This document shows, one piece after another, positions 52,483 through 61,690 of a stretch of 64,000 nucleotides of DNA (position 1 is the stretch's first letter; each line of letters begins with the position of its first letter). The DNA is from Chryseobacterium piperi (GTDB taxonomy: Bacteria; Bacteroidota; Bacteroidia; Flavobacteriales; Weeksellaceae): assembly GCF_002285635.2 (NCBI RefSeq), contig NZ_CP023049.2:372001-436000 (forward strand), given 5' to 3'. The notes below the pieces were generated by a model. That model was not told the DNA's origin, made no database searches, and saw nothing but the letters and a program-made list of their open reading frames with translations. A program made the position numbers and the translations under genes.

Positions 52483-53613
52483 ATGAAATTTATTATTTCA
52501 AGTGGTGAACTGCAGAAGGCTTTGCAAACTGTAAGTGGCGTAATATCAAGCTCTCAATCGAGACCGATTTTAGAAAACTATCTTTTTGAGTTAAACGAAA
52601 CTCAAGTTACCATTACAGCATCTGATGGCGAAACAACGCTTGTAACTTCTTTAGAAGTAAAATCTGATGATTCGGGTAAATTTGCTGTTCCTGCTAAAAT
52701 TTTTCAAGATTTTATCAAGACTTATGGCGAACAACCTCTGACGTTATCAGTAAAAGATAATGCAGAAGGTACCGGAAGTCAGCTGGAGATTTTAGATGAG
52801 AAAGATAATTTTGCAGTAGCATTAGATAATGCGGATGATTATCCTGAATTACCGGAATTTGACGCTTCACAAAGTGTAACGATGTCTGCCGGGGTTTTAT
52901 CTGAGGCTCTTACCAATACTCTTTTTGCAACAAGTAATGATTCACTACGTCCTGTAATGACAGGAGTATTATTCCAGTTTGGAGAAAACGAAACGAACTT
53001 TGTTTCTACGGATTCTCACAGATTGGTGGTGTATAAAAGACTGGACCTGATGAATGCTGAACCTATGGAATTCATCATGCCTAAAAAACCATTGAATATT
53101 TTCAAAAATATTTTGGCAAGTTCAAATGAAGATGTTACCATCGATTTCAATGAGAACATGGCTAAATTTACTTTTGGTAAACATATCTGGATCTGTAGAC
53201 TGATCGATGGAAAATATCCTAACTATACAGCGGTAATTCCAAAAGAAAACCCGAATGTATTAACGATCAATAGAAACCTTTTATTAGGAGCTATTAAGAG
53301 AGCTTCTATCATGTCTAATAAATCGACTAATCAGGTTAGATTTAAATTATCTGCAAACATTCTTCATCTTCATGCTGAAGATACGGAATATGCTAACAAA
53401 GCAGACATGCAGATTCCTTGTGACTATAATGGAGAAGATATCAATATCGGATTTAGTTCTAAATTCTTAACGGAAATGCTAACGATTTTGAGTTCTGATG
53501 ATATCACTATGAAAATGTCTCAGCCGAACAGACCGGGAATTATTGAACCTCTGGATGGTCTTGAAGAAAACGAAAATATCTTAATGTTATCAATGCCGGT
53601 AATCGGTTTATAA
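52483..53613 (+). CDS. dnaN: DNA polymerase III sliding clamp beta subunit
   Basis: This 376-residue protein has the three DnaN domains: MKFIISSGELQKALQTVSGVISSSQSRPILENYLFE (domain 1), FVSTDSHRLVVYKR (domain 2 end) and the LSMPVIGL C-terminus that forms the partner-binding pocket. As a dimeric ring it tethers the replicative polymerase to DNA. It is alone, not in a dnaA operon. A terminator at 53633 follows. Confidence 0.96.
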   Translation: MKFIISSGELQKALQTVSGVISSSQSRPILENYLFELNETQVTITASDGETTLVTSLEVKSDDSGKFAVPAKIFQDFIKTYGEQPLTLSVKDNAEGTGSQLEILDEKDNFAVALDNADDYPELPEFDASQSVTMSAGVLSEALTNTLFATSNDSLRPVMTGVLFQFGENETNFVSTDSHRLVVYKRLDLMNAEPMEFIMPKKPLNIFKNILASSNEDVTIDFNENMAKFTFGKHIWICRLIDGKYPNYTAVIPKENPNVLTINRNLLLGAIKRASIMSNKSTNQVRFKLSANILHLHAEDTEYANKADMQIPCDYNGEDINIGFSSKFLTEMLTILSSDDITMKMSQPNRPGIIEPLDGLEENENILMLSMPVIGL

Positions 53614-53632
53614 CAAGAGACTTATACTACAT

Positions 53633-53668
53633 AAAAGAGGTTTTGGATTTCCAGACCTCTTTTTTTTA
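53633..53668 (+). terminator. Terminator after dnaN
   Basis: AAAAGAGGT pairs with ACCTCTTTT, and the inner TGG/CCA adds stability. A run of T follows. Confidence 0.8.
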
Positions 53669-53823
53669 TTTTTGAGGTGAGTTGAGAAGTTAAAAATTTC
53701 GCTATTTCTTAAAAAAACACGACATTTGTAGACGCAAAAATTCGAAATACAATTTTTCAAAATAAAGGAGATAAAAACCATATAATGGTTAAGTCTTAGC
53801 GATAAAAAAATAGATTTAAGCAG

Positions 53824-56226
53824 ATGAAAATATCAAATAACTGGCTGAGAGATTACATAAAGACGGAATTGAAAACTGAAAGAATCGGTGAGTTCCTTAC
53901 AGATATTGGTCTTGAGGTTGAAGGGATAGATAAATTTGAAAGTGTAAAAGGAAGCTTAGAGGGAATTGTAGTAGGTAAAGTCTTAACCTGCGAAAAACAC
54001 CCGAATGCTGACAAACTAAAGAAAACAACAGTAGACATAGGAAACGGAAAGATACTTAATATCGTTTGCGGTGCACCCAATGTGGCCGAGGGCCAGACCG
54101 TTCCTGTAGCAGTTGTTGGGACAAAAATCTACGATAAGACCGGAAACTTTTTTGAAATCAAAGAAGCAAAGATCAGAGGGGAGGTTTCACAAGGAATGAT
54201 TTGTGCTGAAGATGAGCTGGGTCTGAGTGAAGATCACGGTGGTATTATGGTGCTGGATGAAGCCCAATATGAAGTTGGAAAAAACTTTGCCGATTATTTT
54301 GAATTGACGAATGATGAGGTTATTGAAATTGGTTTAACACCAAACAGAACTGATGCGATGTCACATTATGGCGTGGCAAGAGATTTATATGCTTTTCTTT
54401 CTACCAATCAGCAAAAAGCACAATTTGAAAAAGTAGCTTCAGAACCTTTAAATAATGAAGGCTCTCACAGCTTTACATTAGAGGTTGAAGATGCTGATCT
54501 ATGCCCAAGGTATATCGGAGCAGTAATTGAAGATGTAAAAGTTGCCGAATCTCCGATTTGGTTAAAAAACAGGCTACAAGCAATCGGATTAAACCCGATT
54601 AACAATATCGTTGATATAACGAATTATATCCTTCACGGATATGGACAGCCGCTTCACGCTTTTGATGCAGATAAAATTGCAGATAAAAAAGTGAAAGTAG
54701 GAACTGTTAAAAAAGGAACCAAATTCACAACATTAGATGGTGTTGAAAGGACTTTAAATGGGACTGAGGTTATAATCAAAGATGGAAAAGATCATCCGAT
54801 GTGTATTGCCGGAGTTTTTGGTGGTGCCCAGTCGGGAGTTTCCAATGAAACAAAAACTATTTTCCTTGAAAGTGCATATTTCAATCCTGTAGCTGTCAGA
54901 AAAGGAGCTAAATTTCATGGCTTGAATACGGATGCTTCTTTCAGGTTTGAAAGAGGGGTAGACCCTAACATTACAAGAACAGCGATTACTCATGCTATCA
55001 AAATGATTCAGGAAATAGCTGGCGGAAAACTGATAGGAGAATTATTGGAAGAATATCCTAAGAAAATTGAAGACAGCTATGTTATCATAAGATTCTCTAA
55101 AATTGAACAGATTTTAGGAACTAAAATTCACAGAGAGAAAGTAAAAGAAATTTTAAAAGCTCTTGAGATAAAAGTTTTAAATGAAATTCAAAACGGATTG
55201 GAGATCTCTGTTCCGGCTTACAGAGCTGATGTAACAAGAGAAATTGACGTTATTGAAGAGATTTTAAGAATCTATGGATATAATAAAATTGATGCTCCAC
55301 AAAAGATTTCATTTACTCCGGTGAAGCTAAGTGCTAATGATCAGGATGAATTGGAAAACAGTTGGGCAAGAACTTTACAGGGCTTAGGCTTCAATGAAGT
55401 AATGAATAACTCATTAACTTCTGTAAAAGATGAAACCGATGCTGTGAAATTATTAAATCCATTGAGCAGCGATTTAGCGTTTATGAGAAAGTCTTTATTG
55501 GAAGGACTTCTTCAGAATGCAATCTATAATATCAACAGGAAGAATCAGGATATTAAATTTTTCGAATTCGGGAAAATTTATCATAAAAGAGCTCAGTACG
55601 AAGAAAGAAAACAATTGGCTATTTTGGTTAGCGGAAGAGATGTTGCAGAGAACTGGCTAAAGCCGAAATCCACTACTGACTTCTATAACCTGAAAGCGTA
55701 CGTTAAGGTTCTATTGGAAAAATTAGCTATCGATTACAAAGAAGTGGCTTTATCTGATGAAAGATTCTCTGATGCGTTGGCTTATGAAGCAGATGGAAAA
55801 ACTTTAGTAAGAATCGGAAAAGTTGCGGCAGGGCTATTGAAAGACTTCGATATCGATCAGGATTGTTTCTATGCTGAAATTGAACTTGAATTGGCTCAGG
55901 AGCTTCGTTCTACGAATGAATTGAAATTCAAGGATATTCCTAAATTTAATAAAATCAGAAGAGATTTAGCTTTATTGATTGATAAAAATATTACTTATCA
56001 GGAGTTATATCAGACTGCTCAAAAGAACAAGTCTCCATTCATTAAAAATATCAATTTATTTGATGTTTATGAAGGGAAGAACTTACCGGAAGGGAAGAAG
56101 TCGTATGCAATGAGTTTTGAACTTTTAAATGAAGAGAAAACTTTAGAGGAAAAAGAAATTTCGGAAGTAATGGACTCTTTAATCAAATCTTTCCAGAAGG
56201 AATTCAATGCTGAATTGAGATCATAA
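53824..56226 (+). CDS. pheT: Phenylalanyl-tRNA synthetase beta chain
   Basis: This 800-residue protein has the PheT domains in order: a tRNA-binding OB fold near residues 40-150 (GIVVGKVLTCEKHPNADKLK), the B3/B4 editing domain (LTPNRTDAMSHYGVARDL and NNIVDITNYILHGYGQPLHAFD), the B5 domain and the C-terminal anticodon-binding FDX-ACB domain (FKDIPKFNKIRRDLALLID). With PheS, encoded elsewhere, it charges tRNA-Phe and edits Tyr-tRNA-Phe. An AAGGAG string about 55 bases upstream is too far away to be its ribosome site. Confidence 0.96.
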   Translation: MKISNNWLRDYIKTELKTERIGEFLTDIGLEVEGIDKFESVKGSLEGIVVGKVLTCEKHPNADKLKKTTVDIGNGKILNIVCGAPNVAEGQTVPVAVVGTKIYDKTGNFFEIKEAKIRGEVSQGMICAEDELGLSEDHGGIMVLDEAQYEVGKNFADYFELTNDEVIEIGLTPNRTDAMSHYGVARDLYAFLSTNQQKAQFEKVASEPLNNEGSHSFTLEVEDADLCPRYIGAVIEDVKVAESPIWLKNRLQAIGLNPINNIVDITNYILHGYGQPLHAFDADKIADKKVKVGTVKKGTKFTTLDGVERTLNGTEVIIKDGKDHPMCIAGVFGGAQSGVSNETKTIFLESAYFNPVAVRKGAKFHGLNTDASFRFERGVDPNITRTAITHAIKMIQEIAGGKLIGELLEEYPKKIEDSYVIIRFSKIEQILGTKIHREKVKEILKALEIKVLNEIQNGLEISVPAYRADVTREIDVIEEILRIYGYNKIDAPQKISFTPVKLSANDQDELENSWARTLQGLGFNEVMNNSLTSVKDETDAVKLLNPLSSDLAFMRKSLLEGLLQNAIYNINRKNQDIKFFEFGKIYHKRAQYEERKQLAILVSGRDVAENWLKPKSTTDFYNLKAYVKVLLEKLAIDYKEVALSDERFSDALAYEADGKTLVRIGKVAAGLLKDFDIDQDCFYAEIELELAQELRSTNELKFKDIPKFNKIRRDLALLIDKNITYQELYQTAQKNKSPFIKNINLFDVYEGKNLPEGKKSYAMSFELLNEEKTLEEKEISEVMDSLIKSFQKEFNAELRS

Positions 56227-56250
56227 GAATGTATTCTATATCATAATATT

Positions 56251-56275
56251 AAACGGGCTTTAGCCCGTTTTTTTT
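56251..56275 (+). terminator. Terminator after pheT, in a REP-like motif
   Basis: AAACGGGCTTTAGCCCGTTT is a perfect palindrome followed by TTTTT. The same core occurs at 37000 and again within the next 200 bases. Confidence 0.8.
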
Positions 56276-56470
56276 GTTTCTGAAATCCTGAACTTTTTAT
56301 GCTTTTGGCTAAAGCCCTTTGGAAGGGAGGAGAATAAGTGAGCGGACTAAAGCCCATTTCTATTGATAGCATGAGATATATAGTAAATTCAATTTTAATA
56401 ATATCAATAGAGGTGGGTTTTAACCCACCTTTAATAATTATCCACCAATTCGGTTTTAGCTAAAACTTAG
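56276..56470. repeat. Cluster of GGGCTAAAGCCC-type repeats
   Basis: Short palindromic variants TGGCTAAAGCCCTTTGG, GGACTAAAGCCCAT and GGTGGGTTTTAACCCACC follow one another between pheT and the META lipoprotein. No gene was seen in the 361-base gap 56227-56587. The cluster looks like a REP family sharing the core of the terminator before it. Confidence 0.6.
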
Positions 56471-56587
56471 ACTCACCACACTAAGAAATAAATTACAGAT
56501 GCAAAGGATGCGTGAATAATAAAATCCTTTGAAAACCGTTTAAATAATATAATTTCCGTAAATTTGATCAAATCAAAAAAGAAAAAA

Positions 56588-56998
56588 ATGAAAAATCTTT
56601 TTTTAAGTATAAGTGCAGCCTTGATTTTGGCATCGTGTGGAACTATGTCAAGTCCATCTGCATCGAAAGTGGGAAAATCCCAGCCTTCATTAGCCAATAC
56701 CAAATGGACGCTGGCAGATAATGTAAAAGGAAAAATTCCTACCCTGAATATTGAAGGAGAAAAAATCACTGGAAACGCAGGATGTAATAATTATTTTGGA
56801 ACGGTACAGCTGGATGCTGCTACAGGTAATTTTGCTGCCGGACAAATGGGATCTACAAGAATGGCTTGTGATAATATGAATGTAGAGCAGAACTTTATGG
56901 ATATGATGGGGAAAGCCAATAAATATGTGATTTCGGGAAATACACTGGAACTGTACAAAGACAATTTATTATTATTGAAATTTAATAAATCAGAATAA
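56588..56998 (+). CDS. META-domain (HslJ-like) lipoprotein
   Basis: From ATG 56588 (136 residues) the protein has lipobox LASC and a META fold: LANTKWTLAD, GEKITGNAGCNNYFGT and the strand pair MGSTRMACDNM ending LLLLKFNKSE. HslJ-type META proteins are outer membrane or periplasmic and linked to stress (novobiocin, heat) in other bacteria. The frame to 56564 adds a basic MIKSKKKK stretch that is better read as leader. A -7 box TAAATTTG lies at 56559. Confidence 0.8.
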   Translation: MKNLFLSISAALILASCGTMSSPSASKVGKSQPSLANTKWTLADNVKGKIPTLNIEGEKITGNAGCNNYFGTVQLDAATGNFAAGQMGSTRMACDNMNVEQNFMDMMGKANKYVISGNTLELYKDNLLLLKFNKSE

Positions 56999-57001
56999 AA
57001 T

Positions 57002-57030
57002 AAAAGGAACTCGATTGAGTTCCTTTTTTA
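57002..57030 (+). terminator. Terminator between the META lipoprotein and the acidic-protein gene
   Basis: AAAAGGAACTC pairs with GAGTTCCTTTT around GATT and is followed by TT. The stem serves the rightward gene, and its A-rich left side could also end the leftward gene. Confidence 0.85.
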
Positions 57031-57047
57031 TGCTTTAATGTTATTTC

Positions 57048-57287
57048 TTATTCTTCTTCCTCTTCATCGTACTTAGCCAATTCCTCATCACACCATTTGA
57101 AAGCAGCTTCTACCACTTTAGTAGCTTCATCTGCCATCGTTTCTTCATCATCTCCTTCCAAATCATCCAGCCACTCAACTTCTTCTTCCTCAACGTTTAA
57201 GATAAATCTTGGATATTCTGTATGAACCACGAATAAATCTTCAGGAAATTCCGAATTATCTGCTAATAAAAACTTTGGTAATTTCAT
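57048..57287 (-). CDS. Small acidic protein of unknown function
   Basis: This 79-residue cytosolic protein begins MKLPKFLLADNSEFPEDLFVVH and turns strongly acidic (VEEEEVEWLDDLEGDDEE, tail DEEEEE). The N-terminal part reads like a conserved flavobacterial domain of unknown role. The acidic tail suggests binding to a basic partner. Nothing else is visible. Confidence 0.65.
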   Translation of the reverse strand: MKLPKFLLADNSEFPEDLFVVHTEYPRFILNVEEEEVEWLDDLEGDDEETMADEATKVVEAAFKWCDEELAKYDEEEEE

Positions 57288-57323
57288 TTTTTTAATGTTT
57301 TAACTTTCTCAAAGATAATAAAA

Positions 57324-58640
57324 TTATTGGTATTTGTTCTTGTCGATTATAATTTTTTGTAAAACTTTATACCTGGTGAGTGTTGTTTTCTGAAGGGTAT
57401 CTTTAGGCTTGAAAGTCAGGCTTATCTGAGGATTAACTGTGCTTATTAATTCGGCAACCTGTATCTTTTCTAAATCTTCAGTAGTTTCCAGGTAAAATTT
57501 TATCGGTATGTCAGACATATTTTCAGATGTTAAGAACTGCTGAATAGATTTTCTGTTTTCAAGATAATTCCCTTTGGAAAGCCAGGTAAAGAGTACACCG
57601 GATATGAGACTTAATGCGCCAATAGCATACACCTTCCAATTAAAAATATTAAATAACATTTTAAAATAAACTAACCAGATCGGAAAGCTGAAAGGAGCTA
57701 GTAGCCGATAATCCAAGGGGTTGACGGGATAAAAGTACTGAACAAAGTAAGAGCAGACTGTACCCGATATGCCAATGGTAATGAAGAATTGATCACTTTC
57801 TGAAAGCTTGTTTTTAGTAAATAGAAATAAGATTATCAAAATGTTGATAAACCCCAAGCCATATATAGCATAGTTAATCAATCCTCCTCCCGGACTAGCC
57901 ATATGGATAAAAGGATTGAAGGTCACAGTTAAGCCCTGAAAAAGTTCAACCAGCAATTGGGAAGTGGGGTGTAGTCCCATTTCAAGGGCTTGCTGGATAT
58001 AGTTCTCATTAAAATAATCAAGAAACAAAAATTTATAGGCAATGATAAAAAGAACACCTATTGCTGAAGAGAATATAAAAACCGGAGCATAGTTCTTTTT
58101 CCATCTTATCAATCCGAAAAGTCCGGTTCCACCGATAATAAATAATGCACTGTATCTGATGTTATACAATACAATCAGAGAAAGGGACAGATAAAATAAG
58201 CCTTTCCATTTTTTTAATTGTCCGGAAATAATTAGATGAGCCGTATACAAAAAAAGAAATACAAAAGGAAGAATCAGCGATTCACTCATTGTAAAAGAAT
58301 AAATAGAAACAAAGCTGAATAGCGCACTAATGACAATAGTTTCTTTCAGATAGAAATTCTTTTTCCAGGCAAAAGTAACCATAAACAGAAAGGCTGCAAT
58401 TCCGACGACCTTACTGCTCCAGAATTCATCTAACCCGAAATAAGTAAAAAACTTAATACTTAATGGATACCCTAATGGAGTTACCGTATTATCAATGACA
58501 GGAAGCACATGGGCAAATCTCATATACCGAATAGAGTCGGGGCTTACCCTTCCTTTCTCGTTGAGTAAAAAACGTAAAATGGTCATCATTAAAGTAATGA
58601 TGACCAGTGATATTTGAATATGCTTTTCTTTAATTTTCAT
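57324..58640 (-). CDS. GT-C-like polytopic membrane protein
   Basis: This 438-residue protein has about ten hydrophobic helices and a hydrophilic C-terminal part of roughly 80 residues. The first loop has the pattern GRVSPDSIRYMRFAHVLP with an Asp typical of GT-C glycosyltransferases (Dol-P or lipid-linked sugar donors). No family can be fixed. It may transfer a sugar at the outer face of the inner membrane. It stands alone after the 36-base gap to the acidic-protein gene. Confidence 0.6.
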   Translation of the reverse strand: MKIKEKHIQISLVIITLMMTILRFLLNEKGRVSPDSIRYMRFAHVLPVIDNTVTPLGYPLSIKFFTYFGLDEFWSSKVVGIAAFLFMVTFAWKKNFYLKETIVISALFSFVSIYSFTMSESLILPFVFLFLYTAHLIISGQLKKWKGLFYLSLSLIVLYNIRYSALFIIGGTGLFGLIRWKKNYAPVFIFSSAIGVLFIIAYKFLFLDYFNENYIQQALEMGLHPTSQLLVELFQGLTVTFNPFIHMASPGGGLINYAIYGLGFINILIILFLFTKNKLSESDQFFITIGISGTVCSYFVQYFYPVNPLDYRLLAPFSFPIWLVYFKMLFNIFNWKVYAIGALSLISGVLFTWLSKGNYLENRKSIQQFLTSENMSDIPIKFYLETTEDLEKIQVAELISTVNPQISLTFKPKDTLQKTTLTRYKVLQKIIIDKNKYQ

Positions 58641-58719
58641 GGGTTGCTGTTAATCAATTACAGGTTGGCGGCCGTGGCCTGATTCATCACTTATAATTCA
58701 CAACCCATATATTTTTCAG

Positions 58720-59613
58720 TTATTTCAAAAACATTTTTGAAACCTTCTCCGCTTTTTTACTTTCAGAGTAATCATAGAATCCTTCTCCTGATTTCACACC
58801 CAGTTTTCCAGCCATCACCATGTTTACCAACAATGGGTTAGGAGCGTATTTAGGATTTTTAAAGCCATCATACATAACATTAAGGATAGCTAGACAAACG
58901 TCAAGTCCTATAAAATCTGCTAACTGAAGAGGTCCCATAGGATGTGCCATACCCAATTTCATTACCGTATCAATTTCCTCTACACCGGCAACACCATTGT
59001 AAAGTGTTTCAATAGACTCATTGATCATCGGCATTAATATTCTGTTAGCGACAAACCCTGGATAATCATTAACTTCTACCGGTACCTTTCCTAGTGTTTT
59101 ACTCATTTCGTAGATAGTATCGAAAGTCTCTTTAGAAGTAGAGTAGCCTTTAATAATTTCCACAAGTTTCATGATAGGCACAGGATTCATAAAATGCATT
59201 CCGATAACCTTATCCGCTCTTTTCGTTGCAGCCGCAATTTTTGTAATAGAAATAGAAGAAGTATTGGTTGCCAAAATACAATTCTCCGGAGCGAATTCGT
59301 CCATTTGTCCGAAGATTTTTAATTTCAGATCCTGATTTTCAGTGGCTGCTTCTACGATTAAATCTGCAGATCCCACTGCATTTTTTAGCTCTGTAAAAGT
59401 GGTGATATTTCCTAAAGTTTCTGCTTTTTGTTCTTCAGTAAGGTTTCCCTTTGCAATTATTCTGTCGAGGTTGGTGGTAATGGTTTTTAATCCTTTATCT
59501 AAAGTATCCTGAGATACATCTACCAGGCTTACTTTAAATCCGCTTTGTGCGAAAGTATGTGCAATACCATTTCCCATGGTTCCAGCTCCGATAACTACAA
59601 TGTTTTTGATCAT
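58720..59613 (-). CDS. 3-hydroxybutyryl-CoA dehydrogenase
   Basis: This 297-residue protein has the NAD-binding Rossmann start VIGAGTMGNGIAHTFAQSG, the catalytic-site motif MHFMNPVPIMKLVEII with the His-Glu pair, and the C-terminal helical domain with GPLQLADFIGLDVCL. It oxidises (S)-3-hydroxybutyryl-CoA or similar acyl-CoA in fatty-acid or poly-hydroxy acid metabolism. The length matches the Hbd/PaaH group. It is not in an obvious operon. Confidence 0.93.
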   Translation of the reverse strand: MIKNIVVIGAGTMGNGIAHTFAQSGFKVSLVDVSQDTLDKGLKTITTNLDRIIAKGNLTEEQKAETLGNITTFTELKNAVGSADLIVEAATENQDLKLKIFGQMDEFAPENCILATNTSSISITKIAAATKRADKVIGMHFMNPVPIMKLVEIIKGYSTSKETFDTIYEMSKTLGKVPVEVNDYPGFVANRILMPMINESIETLYNGVAGVEEIDTVMKLGMAHPMGPLQLADFIGLDVCLAILNVMYDGFKNPKYAPNPLLVNMVMAGKLGVKSGEGFYDYSESKKAEKVSKMFLK

Positions 59614-59629
59614 TTTTCCTTAAATTAAA

Positions 59630-60039
59630 TTATTTTTTATAGAGAGTTAAATTTTTTGAATTGGCTAAATCAGTCCTTGTGATTATGATAGATTCATCAA
59701 AATTGACGTTCCCGTCACTGCTTTTATTTTTTCTGCTGTTCTGTTTAAAAATTGCTGCTTTCAGCCCATTTATAAAATTGGTTTTCTGAGTTTTTGAAAG
59801 CTGGTCTGTTCCAATATACAAATTGAATTCACCTTCTCTTCCCAACCCATTCTGTTGATAGATTTCAAAAGATTTTGTTTTATTCTTTTTCTGAAACTCT
59901 GATATATACCGGATGATAGGATCCGGAGAAGGAGTGCCACAGCAAATACTTGCATAGCCAATCTGCAGGTAACTCTGGTTCTTTTGCCCCAAAAGAAGGT
60001 AAAAGAGAGAATGGCAATCAGGAGTGTTAATTTTTTCAT
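59630..60039 (-). pseudogene. Frameshifted secreted protein (or base-call indel)
   Basis: A signal peptide (MKKLTLLIAILSFTFFWG) is read from 60039 in one frame, but the continuation that looks like a mature protein (QKNQSYLQIGYASICCGTPS and onward to 59630) is in another frame. The switch lies at the G run 59987-59990 (CCCC on the plus strand). One more G in that run would join both parts into a 135-residue secreted protein. It may be a natural frameshift, a phase-variable tract or a sequencing error. No family is recognised. Confidence 0.6.
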
Positions 60040-60105
60040 AGAAAAAGTTTTGATTAATGTGATGAAGTAATCAGATTATCAACGGCTAAAATTAAGCTTT
60101 AAAAA

Positions 60106-60984
60106 CTATTTATTCAAATCATCCCATACCGCTTTGGATACATCGGAAATGATTTTGCAGTTAACAGCTTCTGCTTCAGTAGAGTTGCTTACAAATACGG
60201 CTATGGCATAATGCTTTCCGTTAGGTAATGTAACAATTCCCATATCATTTTCTGCTCCTGTTAATCCATTTTTATTTTTTCCGGATGAACCTGTTTTATG
60301 AGCAACAGGTGTATTTTTAGGAAGCTGTTCAATCAATTTGTTTGTTCCTGTTTTGGTTCCTAACATTACCTGCATGAGGTAATCTGTCGATTTTTTAGAG
60401 AGTAATTGGCCTTCATAAAACTTTTTCAGAACCTGTACGATAGAGTTTGTTGAACTGTAATTTTGATATTGTGCATTCCAGTCTTTATGCATTTCTTCTT
60501 CGCTAAAGCGAATCTGAAAATTCTTTATTCCTTTGGTATCCATGAATTTTTGGACAGTATTGGTTCCGTCAATTAATCGCAGGAGAATATCACATCCGTT
60601 ATTATCACTCTGCGCTACAGTGAAATCAATAATTTCACTTAGAGGAATTTCAATATTGCCATTAGGATACTTTTCTCTTAGAGGAGACCATGTATTATCC
60701 AGAAGGTCAGATTTTTTAACTAAAATTTTCTGATCTAAAGACAGTTTGCCCATATCTACAAGGTTCAGAACTGCAGCAGCAATATGAAACTTGAAAACAC
60801 TCTGCATGGGAAGCTTTTTCTCACCATTTTTATTGTAATTTAATGGATCTTCAATTCCCAGTACAGAAACTCCTACAGTAGCTTTTTTATCATTAATAAT
60901 AGAATCTATTTTTTGTTCCAGTGTTGTATGCTGAGCAAAAGCAAATGAAGAAATCAAAAGAAGTAATAATGCTGCTTTTTTCAT
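60106..60984 (-). CDS. bla: Class A beta-lactamase, CGA/CIA type
   Basis: This 292-residue enzyme has a signal peptide ending FAFAQ and the class A motifs: Ser62-Val-Phe-Lys65 (SxxK), Ser126-Asp-Asn (SDN), the omega-loop acid at Glu162-164 and Lys230-Thr-Gly (KTG). The overall sequence resembles the chromosomal A2 enzymes of Chryseobacterium (CGA-1 and CIA-1), which hydrolyse penicillins and cephalosporins including oxyimino types. Regulation is not visible; no LysR-type AmpR gene is adjacent. It is typical intrinsic resistance for the genus, not a mobile gene. Confidence 0.92.
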   Translation of the reverse strand: MKKAALLLLLISSFAFAQHTTLEQKIDSIINDKKATVGVSVLGIEDPLNYNKNGEKKLPMQSVFKFHIAAAVLNLVDMGKLSLDQKILVKKSDLLDNTWSPLREKYPNGNIEIPLSEIIDFTVAQSDNNGCDILLRLIDGTNTVQKFMDTKGIKNFQIRFSEEEMHKDWNAQYQNYSSTNSIVQVLKKFYEGQLLSKKSTDYLMQVMLGTKTGTNKLIEQLPKNTPVAHKTGSSGKNKNGLTGAENDMGIVTLPNGKHYAIAVFVSNSTEAEAVNCKIISDVSKAVWDDLNK

Positions 60985-61091
60985 AATGGTTAATTTTCAC
61001 TGTCGTAAATTTAAAAAATAAATCTCTTTTAGATCCATAACTGTGCCTTAATTTATCAGGATATGTTTTAGATCTTTTAAATAGAAATAAA

Positions 61092-61120
61092 TAATCCGGA
61101 AAAGTCAATTTTCCGGATTA
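61092..61120 (-). terminator. Hairpin terminator downstream of the leftward surface genes
   Basis: TAATCCGGAAAA pairs perfectly with TTTTCCGGATTA around GTCAA. It lies between the surface-protein gene at 61172 and the beta-lactamase, both leftward, so it ends the former. Confidence 0.85.
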
Positions 61121-61171
61121 AATAATATCGATTAAGTTGTTAACCTTTTGTCGAAATGTAAGAGTGTTACA

Positions 61172-61678
61172 TTAAAAGTACGTCCACTTAGTTCCATTGA
61201 ATACAGCTACCTGGTTGGTTGCCGTATCATAGACCATAAGCCCTGTCGGAGGAGAAGTGAATCTTTCCGATGGCTGACTGATTAAAGGTAATACCAGGGC
61301 CTTGTCTCCCTGTTTAGCTTCGAGAATAAGCACTCCATCTGCATCAGAAGTATCTGATCCGATAATCATCTTTTTTCCATTAGCATCCGAACCGGCAAGA
61401 GCACCTCCTGTCGTTCCTCCTAGAGCTGGTGGATTCCAGGCTGGTGTAGTACCTCCGTAATACCTGAAGCTTCCTGTAGCAGTGTCCCAAACCATAGTTC
61501 CTTCACTAGCATTCATTGTAGTAGCATTTTCTACTTTAGGAAGAACTATTCCTCTGTTAGAAGAATTTCCAAATTCTAATATGGTATTATTATTCGTTAC
61601 ACTTTTTTTACCAATAGCAACTTGAGCATTGATGCCTGAGCCTATCAGCAATATTGAGATTAAGAATATATTTTTCAT
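61172..61678 (-). CDS. Small secreted surface-type protein
   Basis: This 168-residue protein has a signal peptide ending INAQ. Its mature part has the VAIGKKSVTNNNTILEFGN start and the repeated tail motif GLMVYDTATNQVAVFNGTKWTYF that also closes its larger neighbour (GMIVYDTTQKEFKVYNGTEW). Such pieces are common in flavobacterial surface or tail-like proteins. It starts 13 bases after the large gene's stop, and is probably cotranscribed with it. Confidence 0.7.
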   Translation of the reverse strand: MKNIFLISILLIGSGINAQVAIGKKSVTNNNTILEFGNSSNRGIVLPKVENATTMNASEGTMVWDTATGSFRYYGGTTPAWNPPALGGTTGGALAGSDANGKKMIIGSDTSDADGVLILEAKQGDKALVLPLISQPSERFTSPPTGLMVYDTATNQVAVFNGTKWTYF

Positions 61679-61690
61679 CCTTTATGTTTT

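Noticed and set aside
53763..53800. Possible Phe attenuator or leader peptide before pheT
   Set aside because: A four-codon frame (MVKS) follows an AAGGAG string, but it has no Phe codons and no alternative hairpins, so no attenuation can be supported.
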